This document shows, piece by piece, positions 1 through 3,960 of a stretch of DNA of 9,603 nt; the stretch's first letter is position 1; the number at the start of each line of letters is the position of its first letter. A program made the position numbers and the translations under genes. Source of the stretch: an uncultured bacterium (GTDB taxonomy: Bacteria > Bacteroidota > Bacteroidia > CAILMK01); assembly GCA_903835275.1 (NCBI GenBank), contig CAILMK010000385.1:1-9603 (forward strand), in the 5' to 3' direction. Under the pieces are notes generated by a model that saw only the letters and a program-made list of their open reading frames with translations, made no database searches and was not told where the DNA came from.

Positions 1-99
1 AAATGCTAAGAATATATAAAGGATATACCTCAAAATCTTTGGAGTTATTTTTGGAGGCTTACTATCATCCCCTTCATATGATATTATGACTTTTGCCAT
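1..99 (-). CDS. N-terminal fragment of an unrecognised protein (cut by the window edge)
   Basis: Read on the minus strand from an ATG at 99-97, the frame stays open for 33 codons to the window edge. The product begins MAKVIISYEGDD, continues with a Lys/Pro-rich stretch, and ends in a hydrophobic run (ILRYILYIFLAF) that looks like the start of a membrane helix. An in-frame TAG at 147-145 limits any upstream extension. A weak purine-rich GGAA lies about 15 bases before the ATG. I do not recognise the family. An open frame this short can arise by chance in AT-rich DNA, but the charged N-terminus followed by a hydrophobic segment is protein-like, and no other reading of this edge is better. The rest of the gene would lie to the left of the window. 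Confidence 0.4.
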   Translation of the reverse strand, partial: MAKVIISYEGDDSKPPKITPKILRYILYIFLAF

Positions 100-289
100 A
101 GTCGTTAAATTTAAATTCCTTTCGAGATTTGCGTTCCCAAAATTCTAATATATTGTCAGATTTCCTTATGGTGATCTCTTATAGTTAATGCTGAAGCGAA
201 TATGTATTACGATATGATTAACGTAATGGATAAGAGTAATACGAATGTACAAAAAAAAGTCACTTCCTATCTAAAAAAAAGCATAATAT

Positions 290-298
290 TTATACACA
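290..298 (+). promoter_or_regulatory. DnaA-box consensus match TTATACACA
   Basis: TTATACACA fits the DnaA-box consensus TTATNCACA exactly. It lies in AT-rich, gene-free DNA in the same orientation as a second match 220 bp downstream. I expect about 0.3 such matches by chance in a window of this size counting both strands, so two close together is notable but not decisive. Function as a binding site is inference. Confidence 0.35.
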
Positions 299-509
299 AT
301 TTGTCTTACTTTTGGTATGAACAAAATAATTATATTAGTTTATGTGCTTGATATATAAATAACTACATGTATGACTTTGACATTTCCAGCCGTAGTGGTT
401 TTTTTAAGTATTTAGATGTATTTAAAGGTTAAAAATTGCTGTATTTTTGGCTGAAAGGTAACAATCATAGGCTTTTTAAAGCTAAAAGTTCAATTTTTGC
501 ATTGGTGAC

Positions 510-518
510 TTATCCACA
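510..518 (+). promoter_or_regulatory. DnaA-box consensus match TTATCCACA
   Basis: TTATCCACA is the high-affinity form of the DnaA box. It lies in the same AT-rich stretch and orientation as the match at 290-298, just before the DNA becomes palindrome-rich. No dnaA, dnaN or other replication gene is visible nearby, so an origin is only a possibility. Titration or transcriptional control by DnaA, or chance, are alternatives. Confidence 0.4.
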
Positions 519-679
519 ATAACAACTTTTTTTAAGATTACTTCTCCAAATGAAAATTTGGATTTTTACAACCTCTGTAATTGCACCCGTAGCTGTCGCT
601 CGGGTCTCACAAGTGTCAGCTACAAATGGCGTTTCGCCAAAATTGCCCCACCTCGGACCCCTCAACAAACCACCCCTAA

Positions 680-700
680 CCCCTCCTTGAAAAGGAGGGG
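680..700. repeat. Palindrome, 9-bp stem CCCCTCCTT/AAGGAGGGG
   Basis: CCCCTCCTT (680-688) and AAGGAGGGG (692-700) pair perfectly across the 3-base loop GAA. The flank CCCCTAA before it and GGGGAAAT after it match the style of the right-hand block, where 1783-1799 and 1844-1887 show related CCCCT/AGGGG palindromes. It reads as a dispersed intergenic repeat. There is no T-run and no gene end nearby, so a terminator role is unlikely. Confidence 0.65.
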
Positions 701-742
701 AAATAACTCAAAATACATCTGATATACCCTGGGTTCACACCC

Positions 743-784
743 GGGGCTACCAACATGGCGCCCCTCTGGGGCTTAGCTCAAAAA
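743..784 (-). repeat. Left copy of a 42-bp inverted repeat
   Basis: The reverse complement of this segment matches 1927-1968 at 38 of 42 positions. Both contain the small hairpin GCCCC-TCT-GGGGC (here 760-772; the right copy reads GCCCC-AGA-GGGGC). On the outer side each copy continues into a further GC hairpin (here CCCTGGGT/ACCCGGGG at 728-746, one mismatch) and then an AATGTATTTT-like stretch. The two copies bracket the terminase small subunit gene in opposite orientations, 1226 bp end to end. Confidence 0.8.
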
Positions 785-797
785 ATCGAAGATTTTT
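781..797. repeat. AT hairpin AAAAATC-GAA-GATTTTT, left copy
   Basis: This is a perfect 7-bp stem with a GAA loop. An identical 17-base sequence lies at 1821-1837 in the right-hand block. It overlaps the inner end of the left 42-bp inverted repeat. Its near-symmetry means its orientation cannot be told. It is probably part of a composite dispersed repeat. Confidence 0.6.
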
Positions 798-835
798 AAG
801 ATTCCGCGTACAATTGTTTTGCGCAGCGAGTTACT

Positions 836-950
836 CCCTCTCCATGTGGAGAGGGTCAGGGGAGAGGTATGAGTTAAAGTCCCTCTCCCCGCCCGAATGT
901 ACCATTCGGTACGGGCGGGCATGTGGAGATGGGTTGGGGTGAGGGAAAAA
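836..950. repeat. Nested palindromes of the CCCTCTCC family
   Basis: First comes a simple hairpin, CCCTCTCC (836-843), loop ATGT, GGAGAGGG (848-855). The spacer TCAGGGGAGAGGTATGAGTT follows. The palindrome then starts again with CCCTCTCC at 881, but this time holds an inner palindrome: CCCGCCCG (888-895) pairs with CGGGCGGG (912-919), with CCGAATG/CATTCGG (893-899 with 903-909) as a competing stem. It then resumes with CATGTGGAGATGGG and GGGGTGAGGG. The second unit looks like the first with a palindrome inserted in its loop. Confidence 0.65.
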
Positions 951-951
951 A

Positions 952-1012
952 GCGGTTACAAACCGCCGTAATAATTTCCACACAAGATAAAATCTTGCGC
1001 GAGCAAGCTCAA
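952..1012. repeat. Modular repeat, left copy: hairpin X, TAATAATnnnCAC linker, hairpin Y
   Basis: Hairpin GCGGTT-ACA-AACCGC (952-966) is followed by TAATAATTTCCAC (969-981), then hairpin CTTGC-GCGA-GCAAG (994-1007) and AGCTCAA (1006-1012). The right block has the same order at 2073-2129: hairpin, TAATAATCGTCAC, hairpin, AGCTCAA. The hairpin sequences differ while remaining self-complementary. Both copies are preceded by GAGGTATGAGTT, although the left copy has extra palindromic DNA between. Confidence 0.55.
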
Positions 1013-1109
1013 AAAAAAGTATCCTTACTACCCATTAAATTGTTATTCAATCATGAATCTGTAAGCGAAGGCTTGCATGAGCGAAACAATGAACAATCAC
1101 GTAAATAAA

Positions 1110-1145
1110 TTATCCGCCTTATCCGTGTAATCAGCGAGATCCGCG
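1110..1145 (+). repeat. Four tandem 9-bp units, consensus (T)TATCCGCG
   Basis: The units are TTATCCGCC, TTATCCGTG, TAATCAGCG and AGATCCGCG, contiguous with no spacer. Each follows the pattern xxATCxGyS. The array ends at 1145 and merges into GGGAG (1145-1149), the only purine-rich motif that could act as a ribosome binding site for the terminase gene ATG at 1160. The repeat therefore lies within the probable 5' leader of that gene. Confidence 0.7.
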
Positions 1146-1159
1146 GGAGAAATGAGCCT

Positions 1160-1657
1160 ATGAAAAACAAATTAACAGCAAAACAAAAACTATTCTGCCG
1201 GGAATACCTGGTGGATCTCAATGTGCACCATGCCGCCAAACGTGCGGGATACAAATCAAAATCCTATAACAGGTATGTGTATCGGCTCATGGCGGATGAT
1301 GCAGTCAAAAGTTATATCGCAGAATTAATGACCGCCCGCAAGGAACGCCTGCAGATCACGAGCGATATGGTACTGCGGGATCTTGCTGCCATTGCCTTCA
1401 CGGATATCCGCGATTTTGTATCACTGGGCGAAGAAGGACTTGTGGTAAAAGCGATCGGTGACCTTACTCCGGAGCAAGCCCGCGCCATTGAATCCATCAC
1501 TGAAAGGACCAATGCCCACGGATCCAGGATCGGCATAAAACTGCATAATAAACTGAAAGCCCTGGAGCTCATCGGCCGTCATCTTGCCATGTTCACCGAT
1601 CGGGTAGAATTGCCGCAATTCACTGCCTTCAGGATTGGGTATGAAAAGGAGGAATAA
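1160..1657 (+). CDS. Orphan phage-type terminase small subunit
   Basis: The 165-residue product fits the terminase small subunit family (Terminase_2 type), the DNA-recognition partner of a phage packaging motor. The N-terminal part (residues about 5-56: LTAKQKLFCREYLVDLNVHHAA, then a RAGYKSKSY motif and a short helix before DDAVKSYIAEL) is the helix-turn-helix DNA-binding region. ITSDMVLRDLAAIAFTDIRD (66-85) and IKLHNKLKALELIGRHLAMF (126-145) are the central and oligomerisation-type segments. The length is usual and nothing is broken. The start is supported by GGGAG about 10 bases upstream and by family N-termini beginning at this point. No large terminase subunit, portal or other phage gene is nearby. 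Repeat blocks lie on both sides. It may be a prophage remnant, a domesticated DNA-binding protein, or the passenger of a repeat-bounded element. The family call is firm; the present role is unknown. Confidence 0.88.
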   Translation: MKNKLTAKQKLFCREYLVDLNVHHAAKRAGYKSKSYNRYVYRLMADDAVKSYIAELMTARKERLQITSDMVLRDLAAIAFTDIRDFVSLGEEGLVVKAIGDLTPEQARAIESITERTNAHGSRIGIKLHNKLKALELIGRHLAMFTDRVELPQFTAFRIGYEKEE

Positions 1658-1683
1658 GGACAAAGGAGTAAGTAGTAAGGAGT

Positions 1684-1709
1684 AGGGGCGAACCCATGTG
1701 TTCGCCCCT
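1684..1709 (+). repeat. 10-bp hairpin AGGGGCGAAC/GTTCGCCCCT after the terminase gene
   Basis: AGGGGCGAAC (1684-1693) and GTTCGCCCCT (1700-1709) pair perfectly over the loop CCATGT. It starts 27 bases after the terminase stop. It could slow or end transcription, but the following bases (TGAAATTTAAA) do not form a proper T-run, so I class it as a palindromic repeat with possible terminator activity. Confidence 0.6.
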
Positions 1710-1782
1710 TGAAATTTAAAATCCTAAATTATAATATCTATCCGTCGCGGCTGGACTAAAAAAGAGGTCGTCATCCCCCTAG

Positions 1783-1837
1783 CCCCCTGTCGAAGGGGGA
1801 ATAGCGCGTTCGCGCTTTAAAAAAATCGAAGATTTTT
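1783..1837. repeat. Three adjacent hairpins, the last identical to 781-797
   Basis: CCCCCT (1783-1788) pairs with AGGGGG (1794-1799). AGCGCG (1803-1808) pairs with CGCGCT (1811-1816) over a 2-base loop. AAAAATC (1821-1827) pairs with GATTTTT (1831-1837) over GAA. The last is identical to the AT hairpin on the left side. The first is preceded by CCCCCTAG, comparable with CCCCTAA before the 680-700 palindrome, which suggests the same repeat family. Confidence 0.6.
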
Positions 1838-1843
1838 AAATTT

Positions 1844-1915
1844 CCCCTCTGCGGAACGTCCCGACCATTCGGGATTCTTAGGAGGGGTGCCCGAACCTGT
1901 CCCGATAAATCGGGA
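1844..1915. repeat. Palindrome CCCCTC/GAGGGG carrying a nested 16-bp palindrome, with a second one just after
   Basis: The outer arms CCCCTC (1844-1849) and GAGGGG (1882-1887) enclose the palindrome TCCCGA-CCAT-TCGGGA (1859-1874). A second unit of equal length, TCCCGAT-AA-ATCGGGA (1900-1915), follows. The left-hand counterpart (reverse complement of 680-700) has the same outer arms but only a 3-base loop, so the right copy looks like a palindrome that gained smaller palindromes. Confidence 0.6.
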
Positions 1916-1926
1916 GGGTGGGGTGG

Positions 1927-1984
1927 TTTTTGAGCTCAGCCCCAGAGGGGCGGGATATTGGTAGCCCCCCGATTCATCGGGGGG
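1927..1984 (+). repeat. Right copy of the 42-bp inverted repeat with adjoining GC hairpin
   Basis: Positions 1927-1968 match the reverse complement of 743-784 at 38 of 42 positions. The adjoining hairpin CCCCCCGAT (1965-1973)/ATCGGGGGG (1976-1984) stands where the left copy has a different hairpin. After it, AAATGTATTTT (1998-2008) again resembles the sequence outside the left copy. The similarity therefore extends beyond 42 bp, with a variable stem in the middle. Confidence 0.8.
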
Positions 1985-2009
1985 GGGTAATGCGACAAAT
2001 GTATTTTCT

Positions 2010-2052
2010 CCCCTCTCCGGGCTGAAAGTCCCGCCCTTGCGGGAGAGAGGGG
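2010..2052. repeat. Two-level palindrome: CCCCTCTC/GAGAGGGG around TCCCGC-CCTT-GCGGGA
   Basis: The inner 16-bp palindrome (2029-2044) ends exactly where the outer right arm GAGAGGGG (2045-2052) begins. The outer left arm is CCCCTCTC (2010-2017). The right arm runs into GTCAGGGGGTGAGGTATGA, matching 852-872 on the left side of the terminase gene. This is the clearest nested case in the window. Confidence 0.6.
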
Positions 2053-2072
2053 TCAGGGGGTGAGGTATGAGT

Positions 2073-2129
2073 TGGGGGCAGGAGCCCCCATAATAATCGT
2101 CACGAGGCTGGAGCCTCGCGACAGCTCAA
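2073..2129. repeat. Modular repeat, right copy, with two hairpins at the end of the ATP-grasp operon
   Basis: TGGGGGC-AGGA-GCCCCCA (2073-2090) is followed by TAATAATCGTCAC (2091-2103), then CGAGGC-TGGA-GCCTCG (2103-2118) and AGCTCAA (2123-2129), which overlaps the stop codon of the minus-strand ATP-grasp gene. Both hairpins share the core GGCwGGAGCC. Read on the minus strand they lie just after the operon and may help end its transcripts, but no T-run follows either stem. The order of parts matches 952-1012. Confidence 0.55.
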
Positions 2130-3259
2130 TCAACAATCAAATGCGGAATAAAACAAGAGTTATTAGCTGTAATCAGACTTGCATCTTCCCTGATGCTCAT
2201 CCCTGCCGGTTCCTGCCCGATGACCCATGAACCCAATACAGGGGTTTTCCCATCAAAGGATGCCGGGGAAAATAGTTGCTGGCATATAAATCCTTCTTTG
2301 CCATATCCACCCATTTGCTCTTGTACTACATTTCCTCCTTTAATGATCTGCACATTGGCACCTTCCCTGGAAAGAATCGGTTTCTTCACAAAATCAGTGA
2401 GTTTATTTTCATCTTCAAAATAACATTCCAGTATATAAGGTGAACGTGGGAAAAGTTGCCAAAGAACAGGAAGGATTGCTTTATTAGACAGGATCATTTT
2501 CCAGGCGGGCTCTATCCAGTACATAGGAGCGGAAATAATTATTTTATCCCCGAAATCTTCTTGTGCCATCCATTCCCACGGGTATAGCTTGAAAATGTTT
2601 TTGATGGGAACATCGGCCATATCCACAAAGCAATTTAAATCATCATCCCAGCCAATCTCATCAATAAATATCAATGAAGTTTCAATGCCTGCCTGTATGG
2701 CGCAATCGCGCATATACTCAGTAGTGGTAAGGTCTTCAAGGCTGCCTTTTACGCAGGTGAAATACAAAGTGCCTTTGAATAAATACGGTTTCAGGAATTC
2801 CCAGTAAGCCACGAGCTTTTCATGAACCGAATTGAACTGATCTTTGGATTGATCAAAGTCCTGCAGCCAGTACCATTGCACTATTCCGCTTTCAAACAAA
2901 GAAGTTGGAGTATCGGCATTAAATTCATAAAGTTTCAGGTTGGTACCATCATAGCCAAAATCAAAACGACCATAAATGGCGGGATGGTCCTCGATCCATG
3001 ACCTCTCTATCAGGGGAGCAAATTTTTCATCAATGGCAAATTTTGAATAAAGCCCGTTATCAATTACATATTGCACGGCTTCCAGGCACATTCCCCATAG
3101 CTCCTTAGTGGCTTTTTCAATGGATAGAATTTCTTCCATGTTAAATTCATAATAGGCGGATTCATCCCAGTAAGGTACATTGCCGGTATGAAATCCGAAG
3201 CCGAGTTTTTCAACCTCACTTTGCCAGTTGTTACGTGGCGATATACTAATTCTTTTCAT
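2126..3259 (-). CDS. Glutathionylspermidine synthase-like ATP-grasp ligase (YgiC/YjfC type)
   Basis: The 377-residue product belongs to the glutathionylspermidine synthase C-terminal (GSP_synth) ATP-grasp family, at about the length of stand-alone YgiC/YjfC proteins and without the amidase domain of full-length Gss. YGRFDFGYDG (96-105) and LYEFNADTPTS (110-120) give R98, D100, E112 and N114, the same R-x-D...E-x-N pattern and spacing as the substrate- and metal-binding residues I recall for E. coli Gss. KLYPWEWM (224-231), EPAWKMILSNK (250-260), KKPILSREGANV (292-303) and R357 in MSIRED complete the ATP-binding features. The family joins a carboxyl group to an amine using ATP. YgiC and YjfC are reported not to make glutathionylspermidine, so the substrate is open. 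The protein has no signal peptide and is probably cytoplasmic. The ATG overlaps the lipoprotein gene upstream by 4 bp, pointing to translational coupling. The family call is firm; the substrate is unknown. Confidence 0.9.
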   Translation of the reverse strand: MKRISISPRNNWQSEVEKLGFGFHTGNVPYWDESAYYEFNMEEILSIEKATKELWGMCLEAVQYVIDNGLYSKFAIDEKFAPLIERSWIEDHPAIYGRFDFGYDGTNLKLYEFNADTPTSLFESGIVQWYWLQDFDQSKDQFNSVHEKLVAYWEFLKPYLFKGTLYFTCVKGSLEDLTTTEYMRDCAIQAGIETSLIFIDEIGWDDDLNCFVDMADVPIKNIFKLYPWEWMAQEDFGDKIIISAPMYWIEPAWKMILSNKAILPVLWQLFPRSPYILECYFEDENKLTDFVKKPILSREGANVQIIKGGNVVQEQMGGYGKEGFICQQLFSPASFDGKTPVLGSWVIGQEPAGMSIREDASLITANNSCFIPHLIVD

Positions 3260-3594
3260 GATGATACTGAATAGCCGTGTGAACCGAAACCTCCTCTTAC
3301 CACGGAGCTTTTAAAGGAAGAAGAGCCAATATTTGAACGCTCCGATAAAGCAGATGAATAATATCCGGCGTGCCGGTAATATCCGCCATTCATATACCCA
3401 TAAGGCCGGAACGCATAATACCATAGCCAGGCATTGCCACCACCATAATATCCGGTATGGGTATAGGGGGCTGAAGTATCGCTACGCATATTTACGCCGC
3501 CATTGTTATCCCAACTTGCATTTTGCGTATGTTTATTGCAGGATGCCAGAACGCTTGTGATTAGCACCAGTTTTATAAATTTTGTCTTTTTCAT
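3256..3594 (-). CDS. Small Gly/Tyr-rich lipoprotein with RGGFG tail, partner of the ATP-grasp ligase
   Basis: The 112-residue product has a lipoprotein signal (MKKTKFIKLVLITSVLASC) with lipobox LASC and lipidation expected at C19. Residues 48-80 are rich in Gly, Tyr and aromatic residues. Residues 85-98 are Ser-rich, and the C-terminus carries VVRGGFGSHGYSVSS with RGGFG at 100-104. E. coli YgiB (DUF1190), the lipoprotein encoded next to the ATP-grasp protein YgiC, as I recall it also has a TRGGFG motif near its C-terminus. The matching motif, anchor and gene order suggest an analogue or distant homologue. The stop overlaps the ligase start by 4 bp. I infer that the tail may be recognised or modified by the ligase. 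No ribosome binding site is visible. The gene is probably real given its tight spacing on both sides, the signal peptide and the motif. Confidence 0.8.
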   Translation of the reverse strand: MKKTKFIKLVLITSVLASCNKHTQNASWDNNGGVNMRSDTSAPYTHTGYYGGGNAWLWYYAFRPYGYMNGGYYRHAGYYSSALSERSNIGSSSFKSSVVRGGFGSHGYSVSS

Positions 3595-3600
3595 TTTCGT

Positions 3601-3936
3601 TTATTGCATAGTGAAAAAAACCTGGTACTTCTTTTTGAGATCCACAATGCTATCCTGGTCATCATTGGTCCGGACGGTATCACGAGTCATCCCCAGGGCA
3701 GGGATGGTATCTATCTTTAAAATGGTTTTATGCAGTTCGCCTTTCACCCATACGTTTGTATGGATCTTTAAGATATCAAGGCTGTCATTAAGATGATCTA
3801 CTGACATGATAGTCTCAAGCGAGCCGTCCTTATCAAGGCTTCTTACTTTATCCTCATTGGTATTGCTGCTACTACAACTTACCATTGCTAATACAATAGC
3901 CAATGCATAGAAGAGTTTGTTCGTCTTTTTTAACAT
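3601..3936 (-). CDS. Small lipoprotein of unknown function
   Basis: The 111-residue product starts with a lipoprotein signal peptide (MLKKTNKLFYALAIVLAMVSC), lipobox MVSC, lipidation expected at C21, followed by SSSNTNEDK. The mature part is small, polar and probably beta-rich: NVWVKGELHKTILKIDTIPA (61-80) followed by TRDTVRTNDDQDS. It ends in KKKYQVFFTMQ. I do not recognise the family. The stop is 6 bases before the start of the next lipoprotein gene and the start is 24 bases after the LOG-family gene, so it is an operon member. Residue +2 is Ser rather than Asp. In Bacteroidota an SDDD-like signal after the cysteine promotes surface export, and SSSNTNED is only weakly similar, so periplasmic-facing anchoring is as likely as surface display. 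Confidence 0.75.
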   Translation of the reverse strand: MLKKTNKLFYALAIVLAMVSCSSSNTNEDKVRSLDKDGSLETIMSVDHLNDSLDILKIHTNVWVKGELHKTILKIDTIPALGMTRDTVRTNDDQDSIVDLKKKYQVFFTMQ

Positions 3937-3960
3937 GATATGTTTTAATTTTTGTTGTTT

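Larger units (their letters stand above)
100..1159. other. Gene-free stretch: AT-rich left half, palindrome-dense right half
   Basis: No convincing gene lies here. Positions 100-580 are AT-rich and hold two sequences matching the DnaA-box consensus (290-298 and 510-518). Positions 589-1145 change abruptly to GC-rich, self-complementary DNA. Small stems include GTAGCTG/CAGCTAC (589-595 with 617-623) and TGGCG/CGCCA (627-631 with 635-639). Larger palindromes and repeats are listed separately. The block ends in a four-unit 9-bp repeat abutting the next gene. A 61-codon frame at 923-1108 runs through these palindromes and resembles no protein. Confidence 0.75.
1658..2125. other. Gene-free, palindrome-dense stretch right of the terminase gene
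   Basis: No gene is visible. After the terminase stop come short direct repeats of AAGGAGTA/GTAGTAAGGAGTAG (1662-1686), a long hairpin (1684-1709), and an AT-rich gap with nothing recognisable (1711-1770). Dense palindromes then follow up to the stop codon of the converging ATP-grasp gene. Many motifs repeat those left of the terminase gene. The individual pieces are listed separately. Confidence 0.75.

Noticed and set aside
307..356. A TACTTTTG box followed by ATG at 317-319 and a 13-codon frame
   Set aside because: The frame ends after 13 codons and no gene follows for 800 bases. The box may be chance in AT-rich DNA; a small RNA cannot be excluded but has no support.
442..449. TATTTTTG as another -7 box
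   Set aside because: It matches TAnnTTTG only by being T-rich, and no gene starts downstream.
923..1108. A 61-codon plus-strand frame left of the terminase gene
   Set aside because: It starts inside a palindrome, crosses two hairpins, has no ribosome binding site and resembles no protein.
1160..1657. A resident prophage
   Set aside because: Only the small terminase subunit is present. The neighbours on both sides are repeats and ordinary chromosomal genes.
1684..1709. A standard rho-independent terminator for the terminase gene
   Set aside because: The stem is strong but the bases after it do not form a T-run, and similar palindromes occur throughout the region away from gene ends.
743..1968. 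A transposon with terminal inverted repeats
   Set aside because: There is no transposase, no visible target-site duplication, and similarity continues beyond both ends of the 42-bp match. It is kept only as a hypothesis in the findings.
589..2118. A CRISPR array made of the regular palindromic repeats
   Set aside because: Repeats are not evenly spaced, there are no unique spacers of constant length, orientations differ, and no cas gene is present.
2126..3259. Calling the ATP-grasp gene a functional glutathionylspermidine synthase
   Set aside because: The amidase domain of full-length Gss is missing and stand-alone YgiC/YjfC proteins are reported not to catalyse this reaction. Family level is as far as the sequence allows.
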